This document shows, piece by piece, positions 36,128-44,966 of a DNA stretch of 64,000 nt. Both the position numbers and the translations under genes were made by a program. The stretch's first letter is position 1. Each line of letters begins with the position of its first letter. Source of the DNA: Saprospiraceae bacterium. GTDB lineage: Bacteria > Bacteroidota > Bacteroidia > Chitinophagales > Saprospiraceae. The notes under the pieces are model-generated. The model had not been told where the DNA came from. It worked only from the letters and a program-made list of their open reading frames with translations, and ran no database searches. The stretch lies in NCBI GenBank assembly GCA_013001595.1, contig JABDMH010000012.1, positions 32,301 to 96,300 on the forward strand. The letters are read 5' to 3'.

Positions 36128-36643
36128 CTACCAAGCGTATCCTATGGCAATGGTCAGCGATGGTAAAATGAAAGTTGCTCCATCGTTGTCAAAGGCGATG
36201 TCTTCGTAGCTACCAAAGAGGCTCGTGAAGTTGGGTCCAATACCCAGATCGAGCACAAAACCACTATCCCAAGCCCACTGATAGCCCACTTCGCCACCTA
36301 GTTGAAAAGCACCATAGTTGACTTCGGCAGCACTGCCAAAAGTCAATCTTATCCTCGGATTCACATAGAAACCTGAAGGCACTTCCTTTTTGGCATGAGT
36401 AAAATAGTATCGATAGGCGCCTCCTATGCCGAAAGCATTTACATCTACTCCCAACAGTCGGTACTGATAACTTAGACTACCCAGGATAGAGCTTTTCTCA
36501 TTCAATACATGTTCATAAGTAGCATTAAAATTGCCAAATGCCAGCGATATCGGATTGGTTTTGATGATCGCATCATATGATTGGGCTTTCACCCCGGCAC
36601 ATAACAGAAACGTAAGTACAGCAGTAACTATAAGATTTTTCAT
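36128..36643 (-). CDS. Small outer-membrane beta-barrel protein
   Basis: I take the start MKNLIVTAVLTFLLCAGVKA (codon 48 of the listed ORF), an ideal signal peptide ending VKAQS; 171 aa. The mature part is alternating beta strands with aromatic girdle residues (ISLAFGNFNATYEHV, SYQYRLLGVDVNAFGIGGAY) and ends in ILPSLTIAIGYAW, a C-terminal aromatic as in 8-stranded barrels (DUF3575/OmpW-like). Function unknown. Confidence 0.83.
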   Translation of the reverse strand: MKNLIVTAVLTFLLCAGVKAQSYDAIIKTNPISLAFGNFNATYEHVLNEKSSILGSLSYQYRLLGVDVNAFGIGGAYRYYFTHAKKEVPSGFYVNPRIRLTFGSAAEVNYGAFQLGGEVGYQWAWDSGFVLDLGIGPNFTSLFGSYEDIAFDNDGATFILPSLTIAIGYAW

Positions 36644-36809
36644 TATTGTTGGCTTAGTTATAGGACATTTTATACCAGAAAGCACATCAGGATATTCAAC
36701 GCTAATATATATTAAATTATAATATGTATCAGCTCCATTTGTGGACTGATATGATGATCCATACCCAAAAATGGTGCCGTTCACCGAAATGACAAGAGGT
36801 GTCTGCTTA

Positions 36810-37667
36810 TCAGATGGTGCAGATCTCTACGCCCTGCCGCAGACTGGCAATTTTATCATCACGCATAGGGACAAACTCTTGCGCTAAATATCCGGAGAAA
36901 CCGGTATCCTGAATGGCCTTCACGATTGCTGGATAGTTGAGTTCTTGGGTCTCATCAATCTCATGCCTTCCAGGTACACCCGCCGTGTGATAGTGGGCAA
37001 TGTAATCTTTGTTGTCCCGAATGGTAGCAATTACATCACCTTCCATGATTTGCATGTGGTAGATATCGTACAGCAGTTTAAAGTTTGGAGATCCGAGTTT
37101 GTTGACCAGTTCCACACCCCATGGAGTCTTATCACACATATAGTCTGGATGGTTCACCTTACTATTTAGTAACTCCATCACGATCATCGTGCCTGTTTTC
37201 TCAGCATGCTTCACGAGTGGTTCCAAACCAACGACACAGTTTTCCAGCCCATCCTGGTCAGAAATTTCTCTTCGGTTACCTGAAAAAACAATCACATTGG
37301 GAACTCCTGCATCTGCAGCAGCTGATATCAAACCCTTGTAGTTCTTCTGCAGATCATCATGAAACTTGGGTTCGTTGAAGCCATTGGGAATGCTCGCAAA
37401 AGAATCTGTGCCAAGAGCACATGTAAGGTTATGTTTCTTAAGTACCGGCCAATCCTTTGGGCCCACAATCTCAATAGATTGAATGCCGATATCATTGGCA
37501 GCTTCACAAAGCGCTTCTAACTCAATTCCTTTAAAGCACCATCGACAGACAGAGTGCTTCAGACCTGATCCGCCCATGGAATGATTGTTTCCCATAATTT
37601 TATTTTTGCTTAATGAGATGAGGGCGGATGCCATCGAAATGTTTTTAACTACTTGTCTTCTTTTCAT
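36810..37667 (-). CDS. Exported hydroxypyruvate isomerase-like TIM-barrel protein
   Basis: A 285-aa sugar-phosphate isomerase/epimerase-family protein. The N-terminus MKRRQVVKNISMASALISLS is Tat-like. Metal ligands of the xylose-isomerase-like barrel are visible: Glu in MIVMELLNSK, Asp in LLYDIYHMQIMEGD, His in AHYHTAGVPGRHE and Glu in YLAQEFVPM; this series is typical of the Hyi family. In Bacteroidota such exported proteins occur with GMC dehydrogenases in sugar oxidation gene sets, and one lies 4.5 kb away. Substrate unknown. Confidence 0.87.
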   Translation of the reverse strand: MKRRQVVKNISMASALISLSKNKIMGNNHSMGGSGLKHSVCRWCFKGIELEALCEAANDIGIQSIEIVGPKDWPVLKKHNLTCALGTDSFASIPNGFNEPKFHDDLQKNYKGLISAAADAGVPNVIVFSGNRREISDQDGLENCVVGLEPLVKHAEKTGTMIVMELLNSKVNHPDYMCDKTPWGVELVNKLGSPNFKLLYDIYHMQIMEGDVIATIRDNKDYIAHYHTAGVPGRHEIDETQELNYPAIVKAIQDTGFSGYLAQEFVPMRDDKIASLRQGVEICTI

Positions 37668-37697
37668 AGCGTTACTGTCTATCTTAGGGTAAGATAA

Positions 37698-37994
37698 TTA
37701 TTTATTCAAAAAGACTTCCACAAGGTCGCTCCATTCGTCATCTAGTGATTTAGCTGGCATGGATTTTCCAGCCTTTTCATACCAATAATTGGCATTCCAA
37801 CCATCACCTTCTTTGCGGTGAAGGTAGGCATGTATCCATGATCCATTCTCATTCACAATATCTTGGGCAATGTCATGAGCTTTGCCCCAATCACCTTTGG
37901 CATCGTACCAGAGCGCTTGCAGATACAGGGATAAGCCCTTTGGCGGTTCTGTCTGCTCGAGTGAAGCACGAAAATCAATATCATCGTTAACCAT
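37698..37994 (-). CDS. Conserved hypothetical protein (98 aa)
   Basis: Small, soluble, Trp-rich protein: KGLSLYLQALWYDAKGDWGK, AHDIAQDIVNENGSWIHAYL, HRKEGDGWNANYWYEKAGK. The regular helical spacing looks like a single TPR-like hairpin. I recall the same HRKEGD..NA.YWY pattern in uncharacterised proteins of several phyla. It lies 30 bases upstream of the Hyi-like gene in the same direction and may be in one operon. Function unknown. Confidence 0.75.
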   Translation of the reverse strand: MVNDDIDFRASLEQTEPPKGLSLYLQALWYDAKGDWGKAHDIAQDIVNENGSWIHAYLHRKEGDGWNANYWYEKAGKSMPAKSLDDEWSDLVEVFLNK

Positions 37995-38156
37995 ATGACA
38001 AATTTAAAGCTTTAATATCATTACAGCTCCAGCATTATTGCAGAATGAACCTCGAAGAAATAAAATGAAAAGCCAGAGGTTGCATATCCGAAAAGTAGTG
38101 TTGAACTAAACAATATCTTCGGTTATTTCGAAGTTTATGATGCGGAAATCTACAGA

Positions 38157-38480
38157 ATGACTCAGAAATTCGCATCCACCCTCGACACTAAGATCCTCAA
38201 AGATTATGCCGTGACTTCCACAGGGTTGTTCCTGCTGCTACTGCTGTATGCTGCCTGTAAAACACCTATTGAATCTTGGCTGTCGCCCATGTCCATTGTT
38301 CAACTGCAGTCGATGGGTTCGTTATGTTTATTAATGGTCCTCACCTCCAGTATTTTAGGGATGGGATTTCATCACCTCGTAAGCAGCAGTATCCGCGCCC
38401 GTAACACATTTGCTTTTGTCTTTACTTGTACTTTGCTTAAGTTCCTCGGCACACTTGCTTTTTTCTCTATGATCATTTAA
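38157..38480 (+). CDS. Small membrane protein of unknown function (107 aa)
   Basis: About three hydrophobic segments: TSTGLFLLLLLYAACK, SMGSLCLLMVLTSSILGMGF and NTFAFVFTCTLLKFLGTLAF. It is probably an inner-membrane protein. No family recognised. It lies alone upstream of the YpdA-like gene. Confidence 0.6.
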   Translation: MTQKFASTLDTKILKDYAVTSTGLFLLLLLYAACKTPIESWLSPMSIVQLQSMGSLCLLMVLTSSILGMGFHHLVSSSIRARNTFAFVFTCTLLKFLGTLAFFSMII

Positions 38481-38573
38481 GATACTTCTGTTCCTCTAAT
38501 CAACGACCCTACAATCGATAACTGGTATTTATTGGGCTAGCTGGTATGATAACCTTTGATTAATTTTGCCCTC

Positions 38574-39557
38574 ATGAATGATCAGCTTGACTTACTTATC
38601 ATTGGTGCGGGTCCCATCGGTATGGCCTGTGCAATAGAAGCAGAAAAGACTGGGCTGTCTTATGTTGTTATTGAAAAAGGGGTGCTGGTAAATTCTCTAT
38701 TTCATTTTCCTACGAACATGACCTTCTTTTCCACTTCAAATCTATTAGAGATTGGTGATGTACCCTTTATTTCACATACTGAAAAACCTACTCGTCGTGA
38801 AGCACTAGAGTATTACCGCCGGGTGTGGCAGAGTTGGGATCTGAAAATAAACTTATATGAGGCAGTCACAGAAGTAGAGTCCAGGGGAGATGTCTACCAG
38901 GTGACCACCAGCAAGCAAGTGTATCATGCCAGGCACCTGATTGTCGCTACTGGGTTTTACGGCAAATCCGTCCAGATGAACGTGCCAGGCGAATCATTGC
39001 CTAAGGTTCGGCACTACTATGAAGAAGCACACCCATATATCGGTCAACGTGTATTGGTCGTTGGTGCGGCAAATTCGGCCTGTGATGTGGCCTTAGAAAC
39101 ATACTTGAAGGGAGCTGAAGTCGCCATGGTTATTCGCAGCAGCGAGATTTATCCCAGGGTTAAATACTGGATAAGACCGAACATCGAAAATCGCATAAAG
39201 GAAGGATCCATTAAAGCCTATTTCAACTCCACCATCAAGGAAATCAAGGAAAAGGAGGTAGTCATTGACACGCCTGAAGGTGAGGTTACCTTGGCAAACG
39301 ATTTTGTCCTGGCTATGACCGGATATCAACCAGACTATTCATTGTTGGAAAAGGTCGGCATTCAACATCAAGACGATGAGTATCACACACCCATCTTTAA
39401 TGAAGACACATTAGAAACCAATATGCCAAGGGTATATCTGGCAGGGGTAATCTGCGGAGGACTGAAAACCAATAAACTATTCATCGAGAATAGTCGAGTG
39501 CATGCAGAAATCATTGTCCAGCATATTTTGCAAGGCAAATCGGTACCAAGCCACTAA
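38574..39557 (+). CDS. ypdA: YpdA-like FAD/NADPH pyridine-nucleotide disulfide reductase family protein
   Basis: A 327-aa flavoprotein of the single-domain-pair type (start MNDQLDLLIIGAGPIGMACA, codon 7 of the listed ORF). FAD motif LIIGAGPIGMACAIEAEKTG, TFFSTSNLLEIGD, NADPH motif RVLVVGAANSACDVALE, and DFVLAMTGYQPDYSLL plus YLAGVICGGLKTNKLFIENS. These segments match YpdA, the putative bacillithiol-disulfide reductase of Firmicutes and Bacteroidota. A TAATTTTG -7-like box lies very close to the start codon, so the leader, if any, is short. Function is by family analogy. Confidence 0.86.
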   Translation: MNDQLDLLIIGAGPIGMACAIEAEKTGLSYVVIEKGVLVNSLFHFPTNMTFFSTSNLLEIGDVPFISHTEKPTRREALEYYRRVWQSWDLKINLYEAVTEVESRGDVYQVTTSKQVYHARHLIVATGFYGKSVQMNVPGESLPKVRHYYEEAHPYIGQRVLVVGAANSACDVALETYLKGAEVAMVIRSSEIYPRVKYWIRPNIENRIKEGSIKAYFNSTIKEIKEKEVVIDTPEGEVTLANDFVLAMTGYQPDYSLLEKVGIQHQDDEYHTPIFNEDTLETNMPRVYLAGVICGGLKTNKLFIENSRVHAEIIVQHILQGKSVPSH

Positions 39558-39911
39558 CGAGTGCACTTCAGAAAAGCTGTTAGGAATTTTCATTTTTCGA
39601 GTTCGGTGCAAGAATATGAACCTCTACCTGTGGCCTGCGGTGACCTAACACCTAATTACCTCCATACCTGAACACCCTGATACCTCAACACCCGTGCAAA
39701 AGTTGTTTGAATCGAGGGGTACAACTTCGCTACCGTTACGCTCACCCTGACTTTGGATGTTGATTCCGGCTAAATAATATGCACCTTTACTTGTGGGCCT
39801 TGGGTAACCTAACACCTAATTACCTCCATACTTCAACACACCCTAACACCCTAACACCACTGATTCATTCAGAAGGTGTAACTTTCTCTCAGATCATACG
39901 TATTACTTACA
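39558..39911. other. Repeat-rich intergenic region before the ECF sigma gene
   Basis: A 354-base gap holding a duplicated 55-base sequence and two blocks of an 8-base-phased ACCTnnnn repeat (see the next entry). No gene or RNA recognised. Confidence 0.7.
39613..39859. repeat. Duplicated block of octamer-phased ACCTnnnn repeats
   Basis: The first block (39643-39697) reads as successive units ACCTAAC, ACCTAATT, ACCTCCAT, ACCTGAAC, ACCCTGAT, ACCTCAAC, ACCCGTGC, each 8 bases apart after the first. The second block (39807-39859) repeats the first three units exactly, then runs into ACACCCTAACACCCTAACACC. About 30 further bases in front of each block are also similar (AATATG-A/C-ACCTYTACYTGTGG), so a segment of some 55 bases was duplicated 163-164 bases apart. 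Confidence 0.75.
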
Positions 39912-40412
39912 ATGACGGCTCTGCAATACGATGACATGGTGATGAAGCATGCCGATGCCTTGTTTCGATTTGCCTTTAGTATGCTTGGAGATAAAATGGA
40001 TGCCGAGGATGTCGTGCAAGGTGTGTTTGAAAGACTTTGGGCCAAGCACCAACAAGTGGAAATAGTTTCGACCAAAACCTATTTATTTACAAGTGTTCAT
40101 CGCGCTTGCATTGACGTTTTTCGTAAACGAAGATCTACCAAAAAAGTATTGGACACATTGTCTCTGGATCAGCGACAATTCGTCCCTGATCAGCTGGAGA
40201 AACGCCAACTTGCTGAGCACATATTGCAGTATTTAGATGAAGGTCAGCGGGCACTGGTTCTGCTGCGAGACTATGAGGGTTATTCATATAAGGAGATCGG
40301 TGAAATTGCAGGACTCACCTTGGCACAGGTCAAAATAAAATTGTTTAGGGCTCGACAAAAAATTCAGGATGTATTGCACCTGGATGGCCAATGCACAAAT
40401 CAGATAAATTGA
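39912..40412 (+). CDS. ECF-type RNA polymerase sigma factor
   Basis: A 166-aa sigma-70-family protein. Region 2: FRFAFSMLGDKMDAEDVVQG then VFERLWAKHQ; region 4: LRDYEGYSYKEIGEIAGLTL then AQVKIKLFRARQKIQ, a complete helix-turn-helix. It lacks region 3 as ECF factors do. The following gene starts 6 bases later and encodes a one-TM protein that is probably the anti-sigma factor. Targets unknown. Confidence 0.93.
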   Translation: MTALQYDDMVMKHADALFRFAFSMLGDKMDAEDVVQGVFERLWAKHQQVEIVSTKTYLFTSVHRACIDVFRKRRSTKKVLDTLSLDQRQFVPDQLEKRQLAEHILQYLDEGQRALVLLRDYEGYSYKEIGEIAGLTLAQVKIKLFRARQKIQDVLHLDGQCTNQIN

Positions 40413-40417
40413 GAATT

Positions 40418-41242
40418 ATGGAAATCAATCGTGAAAATTATGAGGTGTACGCCCTGGATTATATTGAGGGTGATCTGAGCCCTTCAGAAGTTCAGGCCTT
40501 TGAAGCATTCCTTTCCAATAATGAAGACATCAAGGATTTAGTAACAAATTTTTATGTGCTCAATGTTGCACCAAATTCGGAGATTGTTTTCGAAAAAAAG
40601 GCTGAATTGCTGAGGAGTAATAAAATTCTGCGACCCGCATACTATTGGATAAGCCGGGCAGCTGTCATTTTACTACTGATTGCAGCAGGATTTTTTATTG
40701 TCTTACACCAATGGAATTCTTCCAACATTGCAAATGACCTTGTTGAGGCTCCATCTGCTAATACAATAAATAAAGCTGAATCAAAATCACATGAGATTTC
40801 TGAAAATAGCCTTACATCCAAAGTGGATCCTGTAGCCCGAAATGAGGTACGACAAAAAGCACCGGAATCTAGTAAAGTATTTATCCCTGGGCGTAGAGAG
40901 GAGGTTGCTACTCTGCCAATTGAAAAGGAAGAGGCCATTGGAATCTCAGATGCAACATCGAGCAAGGAGCTGATTATAGATCAGACGATGGTTAGTAAGA
41001 GAAGGGCTGTCCAGTTGGTTAAATTGCTTCCTATGCGATCGATCACCTTTGGCCCAACAGAGTATGAAGCTGAATATAAAATAGATCTGACCGCTCCCAA
41101 ATATGATCTCGATGCTAAGAGTAGGCTTACCATATTTAGTGGACTTTTTGCGAATCTTGATTTGGTTCCGGAGCGATTTGACAAAGTGGAAACTTCAAAT
41201 GTGAAATCGAGATTTCTACCCAGGTCTTATTTCAATAAATAA
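40418..41242 (+). CDS. Probable anti-sigma factor, single-pass membrane protein
   Basis: Start taken at MEINRENYEVYALDYIEGDL; an upstream ATG at 40391 would overlap the sigma gene by 22 bases. The cytoplasmic N-terminal part (about 85 residues) begins with the zinc-less anti-sigma pattern YALDYIEGDLSPSEVQAFEA; one transmembrane helix AAVILLLIAAGFFIVLHQW follows; the periplasmic part is Ser/Glu/Lys-rich and without known domain. Genetic linkage to the ECF gene is the strongest argument. The sequence of the periplasmic part is not recognisable. Confidence 0.75.
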   Translation: MEINRENYEVYALDYIEGDLSPSEVQAFEAFLSNNEDIKDLVTNFYVLNVAPNSEIVFEKKAELLRSNKILRPAYYWISRAAVILLLIAAGFFIVLHQWNSSNIANDLVEAPSANTINKAESKSHEISENSLTSKVDPVARNEVRQKAPESSKVFIPGRREEVATLPIEKEEAIGISDATSSKELIIDQTMVSKRRAVQLVKLLPMRSITFGPTEYEAEYKIDLTAPKYDLDAKSRLTIFSGLFANLDLVPERFDKVETSNVKSRFLPRSYFNK

Positions 41243-41249
41243 TACGACG

Positions 41250-41978
41250 ATGCGAGTACTTTTTTTTATTCTTTTTATGGCACCTTTTTTAATCCATGGT
41301 CAAGATTCGACCATGCTTGAATTTGAAGATTGGTGTATTGAAACCGAAAGAGATTTCGCTAAAACCAGATATGGCCTGGTTGATTTTGGTGTGTCCGGCT
41401 TAATTTCTGATGACAATTATCGATTGGAAAATGGAATTGATCCATTTGAAATGCGTCCGCTAAAATCGACCAACATTAAATTACATCTTTTTCAGCAACG
41501 ATTGAAATTGGTGAAAGGTTATGTATCACTGGGATATGGTATTGTTCTAGATTTTAATAAATACTACTTCGATAATCCAGTAGTCCTACTGGAAGACCAG
41601 CCACAGGTTGCCTTTGATTTTAGACCTGACGCAGGATTTAAGAAGAATAGGTTGTCTTATTGGGTGCTAGATATTCCTTTCATGCTGCATTTCGAGAGCA
41701 ATCCTAAAAATGCCTCGAAGTCTTTACACCTAAGTGGTGGAGCATATGCAGGAATGCTGCTGGGAGCGAATTTTAAAACTAAATCAAAGGGTCAAAAAAA
41801 TAAGACCCGTGACAATTTTGGCATCGATCGATGGAGGTTTGGACTTCGAGCAGAGATCGGTTATGGACCAGTTACACTGTACGGAACTTATGATCTCAAT
41901 GCACTTTTCGAAGAAGAGAAAAATGGCGGATATAAAGTCACACCATTTAGTCTCGGATTCATGTTATGGCCCTTTTGA
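41250..41978 (+). CDS. Outer-membrane beta-barrel protein of the sigma/anti-sigma operon
   Basis: A 242-aa protein with signal peptide MRVLFFILFMAPFLIHGQDS. The mature part has alternating beta strands (LKLVKGYVSLGYGIVLDFNK, HLSGGAYAGMLLGANFKTKS, GLRAEIGYGPVTLYGTYDLN) and ends VTPFSLGFMLWPF, an aromatic C-terminus typical of barrel proteins (porin-like or PorT-like fold). It follows the anti-sigma gene by 7 bases and is likely the structural target or sensor in the three-gene cassette. Confidence 0.82.
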   Translation: MRVLFFILFMAPFLIHGQDSTMLEFEDWCIETERDFAKTRYGLVDFGVSGLISDDNYRLENGIDPFEMRPLKSTNIKLHLFQQRLKLVKGYVSLGYGIVLDFNKYYFDNPVVLLEDQPQVAFDFRPDAGFKKNRLSYWVLDIPFMLHFESNPKNASKSLHLSGGAYAGMLLGANFKTKSKGQKNKTRDNFGIDRWRFGLRAEIGYGPVTLYGTYDLNALFEEEKNGGYKVTPFSLGFMLWPF

Positions 41979-41998
41979 TAGGAGAGTGCTGGCCATGT

Positions 41999-42553
41999 TT
42001 ATTTCCATTTAATATTGCATCCGGCACTTGGTCGCTGACTCTGCGATATGGGTTTTCTGTTGAGCAGTGCCTCTAAAGCTGCCCTCAGATCTTCACCACT
42101 TAAAGGCACATCATTCCCTGGTCTTGAGCCATCCAGTTGTCCACGGTATACTAATTTTCTATCTCCGTCGAAGACATAAAAATCAGGAGTGCAAGCGGCA
42201 TCATAGTCTTTGGCAACATTCTGTGAGGCATCGAAGAGATATGGAAAGGGATATTTCTTCTCTTTGGCCAATTTGGCCATTGGTTCCGGACCATCCTGGG
42301 GATATTTTTCAATATCATTTGACGAGATTGCGATAAAATTGACCCCTTTGTCCAGGTAGGTTCGGGCCAAGTCTAATACTTCATCGCTGACATGTATTAC
42401 GTAGGGGCAGTGGTTGCACCAGAACATGATGACTGTAGCAGTATCTGATGCAAGGTCATCCAGGCTCTTTTCTTCACCACTTGTGACGTCAAGTAATGAA
42501 AAATAGGGTGCCTCTGTTCCTAGGGCTAGCATGTTTGATTCAGTGAGTGCCAT
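41999..42553 (-). CDS. Thioredoxin-fold (redoxin/AhpC-TSA) protein with CxxC
   Basis: A 184-aa protein starting near MALTESNMLALGTEAPYFSL. The active-site motif WCNHCPYV follows a beta strand (TATVIMFWCNHCPYVIHV), as in CNHCPY-type redoxins. FIAISSNDIEKYPQDGPEPM and YPFPYLFDASQNVAKDYDAA belong to the same fold, and the final CNIKWK with Gly-Cys is the usual C-terminal signature of the subfamily. No signal peptide, so it is probably cytoplasmic; likely a thiol reductase or peroxidase. Confidence 0.9.
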   Translation of the reverse strand: MALTESNMLALGTEAPYFSLLDVTSGEEKSLDDLASDTATVIMFWCNHCPYVIHVSDEVLDLARTYLDKGVNFIAISSNDIEKYPQDGPEPMAKLAKEKKYPFPYLFDASQNVAKDYDAACTPDFYVFDGDRKLVYRGQLDGSRPGNDVPLSGEDLRAALEALLNRKPISQSQRPSAGCNIKWK

Positions 42554-42592
42554 GAGAGCGAATGTTTGAAGATTAAGAAAGGATAAAAGTAA

Positions 42593-43420
42593 TTAGTTTT
42601 CAGATGCCAGCGTACAGAGTGGATTGATTCCCAATACATATCTAGACATTACATCAATGGATTCCGCTACTTCTGATCCTGCAAACCCCCGTATCATAGA
42701 GTTGTTTAGGGTAGTTTTTGCCTCTTTTAGCAATACTTGAGAAACAGGGAGATAGGACCAATGCCATTTTTCTTCATTATAACCAAAGGGGCGAGCAGGC
42801 CCCTTGGCCGTATAAGGTTGACAGAATCCATATTCAACAGCATGAGCCTGTAGCCATTGGTATAACTTCAATCCCTTGCCGGACTCAAAGTAGCTGTTGG
42901 AAAATGCATTAAGGTCAATATCGGTGCCCCAGTGGTGGCGAGAGGTCCCAGGCATGGAGCTGTAGCGTAAAATAGCAAGTGCCCTTTCTTTGGTGGGAGA
43001 TATATCTGAGGCATCAATGTTGCCCGATAATTTAGTTTCACCCTTCCATTTTCGTTCCCAGATGGATTTTTGATACTCAAAATTTCTGGTTGCTGATCTA
43101 ATAACTAGTAAAATACCTGCTGCTTTTGCGGCCTGATACATTTGGGTGAATGCCTGATATGCGTCCCTACGGAGGTAGAGATTTGGTCGATCCGCATGTA
43201 CGGTGTCAATGAGCGCAAAGTGTGGATTTTTGGCTGGATCGAAAGCACCCATTAAGTAGGAGATTGATCGCTCAATAGGCAAGGTGTCGATGCTGGTCAC
43301 AACTCTCGACTCTGTGTTGATCATGGTCTGTGATGCCTTGCTGTCTTCAGATCTTCCATCTGATGCATTACAGGCCATCGAACCCAAAGAGATGATCAAT
43401 ACTAGAAGCTGCAGATTCAT
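42593..43420 (-). CDS. M15-family (VanY-like) D-alanyl-D-alanine carboxypeptidase lipoprotein
   Basis: Zinc peptidase that trims the terminal D-Ala of peptidoglycan peptides. Motif SRHHWGTDIDLNAF has the two zinc ligands (His of the first, Asp of the second), and EEKWHWSYLPV supplies the HxH-type third ligand and catalytic residues. I start at MNLQLLVLIISLGSMACNAS, a lipobox at SMAC-N; a GTG/ATG at 43459/43456 overlapping the previous gene (TGATG) would give a 13-residue longer N-terminus and is the alternative. The lipid anchor puts it in the periplasm. Confidence 0.87.
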   Translation of the reverse strand: MNLQLLVLIISLGSMACNASDGRSEDSKASQTMINTESRVVTSIDTLPIERSISYLMGAFDPAKNPHFALIDTVHADRPNLYLRRDAYQAFTQMYQAAKAAGILLVIRSATRNFEYQKSIWERKWKGETKLSGNIDASDISPTKERALAILRYSSMPGTSRHHWGTDIDLNAFSNSYFESGKGLKLYQWLQAHAVEYGFCQPYTAKGPARPFGYNEEKWHWSYLPVSQVLLKEAKTTLNNSMIRGFAGSEVAESIDVMSRYVLGINPLCTLASEN

Positions 43421-43455
43421 ATTTGAACATTTTAGATGATCACCATTTTCGGACA

Positions 43456-44874
43456 TCACTCGTTCGAGTCCCTACTTTCGCGAAACCCAAAGAGATGGTC
43501 TGATTGGATAATTTCTGCTAAATCCTTTGGTACAAATTGTTCCCAACCCTTTTCGCCGGTCTGAATCATTTGGTAGACGTTGTGCGGGATAATGGAAAGA
43601 ATTTCCTGATTATAGTTATCTACTGGTATGATTAAACTGTTTTCGACTAAAAAACGTACCAGGAATTCGATGCCTGGGGGAATGGGAAGACGTTCTAAAG
43701 TGATCAAACTTTTTAGATCATTGGCAAGCGCCGGATAAGCATATACGGTCAGGTTTTTGGCAAAGAGCCGGCCAAATTCGCTGAGTAGCATCCCATCTAC
43801 ATGTTCTTCGTATTTCTGCGTGATGAGTTGGGCCAGTTCACGGACACCAATGACCAAGCTCAAGTGTTGGATCTTAAAATCCGCCAAGTAGTCGATCAGT
43901 GCCACATGGTTAGTACAATTAGAAACAATGACTTTTTGGTTGCTGGCGCACAACATGGTAGAGCGGGCGAGAAAATCTTCATCACTGATTTTTCCATCTT
44001 CCTTAAGATAGTCTAGTGTCAGCTCAGCCATCAACTCACATTGGGAGGGATCAGTAGCTTGTTGGGATTTGAATTGCTCAAAGGAGATTCTAAAGACATC
44101 GCGTGTCACCAGGGTGGGTGGACGAAAGTGCCCACGAACGACCATCAGCGCTTTTCGATACAGGAATTCGGAGGCATGGATCGGTTGACCAGCGACATCA
44201 AACATGGTCACATCAGTAAGACCCAATTGGATCATACGTAGACAAATCAGGCGATTGTCGGTTTCCCTAAAGTGTGGTCCAGTAAGTCGAATCAGATCTA
44301 TACGGACCCTTTCCTTGATGCCATCATGAAGTGATGATACCAAATCAGTGAGGTCTTCATTGTGATTAAAAGCTGCATAAACCATGTTTACCCCTAGAAC
44401 ACCTATGGCTGACTGCTGTAGCTGAGCATCATTGTCGAGCATCCTGGCATGTACGACAAAGTCATTTGGCTCGCTATTTGAGTCCAATTGAAACCTTACG
44501 CCAAGCCATCCATGACCGGCGACTGTACGTTGATAATTAAGTGCGGCAATGGTATCGGCAAATACGAAAAACAGGTGATCTGGTAGTTTCTCTTTGAGTC
44601 TGGTGTAGAGCAGATCATATTCATGATCCAACATTTTGTACAGTCGATGTTCGCAGACATAGCGTCCACTTTCTTCTTGACCATAGATTTTATCTGAAAA
44701 AGTCTTGTCATAGGCAGACATAGTTTTGGCAATGGTTCCAGCAGCTGCTCCCACTTTAAAGAAAATACGTGCAACCTCTTGACCTGCTCCAATTTCTGCG
44801 AAGGTTCCATACACTCGATCATTGAGATTGATTTCAAGTGCCTTTTGATCTGTATCTAGGCGTTGTCTTTGCAT
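43456..44874 (-). CDS. Conserved protein of unknown role, about 470 aa
   Basis: Start taken at MQRQRLDTDQKALEINLNDR (codon 17 of the listed ORF). Conserved stretches include VYGTFAEIGAGQEVARIFFK, AAGTIAKTMSAYDKTFSDKI, HGWLGVRFQL and ARMLDNDAQLQQSAIGVLGV. I recall this family in many Bacteroidota and other bacteria under inconsistent names (NMN adenylyltransferase, TonB receptor); none of these is supported by the sequence, as there is no nucleotidyltransferase or barrel signature. No signal peptide or TM helix, so it is cytoplasmic. It is divergent from metH with about 90 bases between the starts and ends in a TGATG overlap with the next gene. Confidence 0.82.
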   Translation of the reverse strand: MQRQRLDTDQKALEINLNDRVYGTFAEIGAGQEVARIFFKVGAAAGTIAKTMSAYDKTFSDKIYGQEESGRYVCEHRLYKMLDHEYDLLYTRLKEKLPDHLFFVFADTIAALNYQRTVAGHGWLGVRFQLDSNSEPNDFVVHARMLDNDAQLQQSAIGVLGVNMVYAAFNHNEDLTDLVSSLHDGIKERVRIDLIRLTGPHFRETDNRLICLRMIQLGLTDVTMFDVAGQPIHASEFLYRKALMVVRGHFRPPTLVTRDVFRISFEQFKSQQATDPSQCELMAELTLDYLKEDGKISDEDFLARSTMLCASNQKVIVSNCTNHVALIDYLADFKIQHLSLVIGVRELAQLITQKYEEHVDGMLLSEFGRLFAKNLTVYAYPALANDLKSLITLERLPIPPGIEFLVRFLVENSLIIPVDNYNQEILSIIPHNVYQMIQTGEKGWEQFVPKDLAEIIQSDHLFGFRESRDSNE

Positions 44875-44966
44875 AGCGCCGCAAAAGTAATGCTTTATGA
44901 TCTGCGGCTCGGCATATCTCAATAATGAAGTACTTTTACGCGGATTATATTTTCGAGCTTGTATTG

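Noticed and set aside
39643-39859. CRISPR array
   Set aside because: The repeats are 8-base phased with no constant direct repeat and spacer structure, and no cas genes are present.
39840-39860. Telomere-like repeat (CCTAACACC)
   Set aside because: Only two to three short units within a degenerate octamer block; nothing suggests a chromosome end.
43456-44874. NMN adenylyltransferase or TonB receptor
   Set aside because: Neither the (T/H)xGH nucleotidyltransferase signature nor a signal peptide and beta-barrel pattern is visible.
44875-44966. Cobalamin or SAM riboswitch upstream of metH
   Set aside because: The 92-base gap is too short and shows no B12-box or SAM-box pattern.
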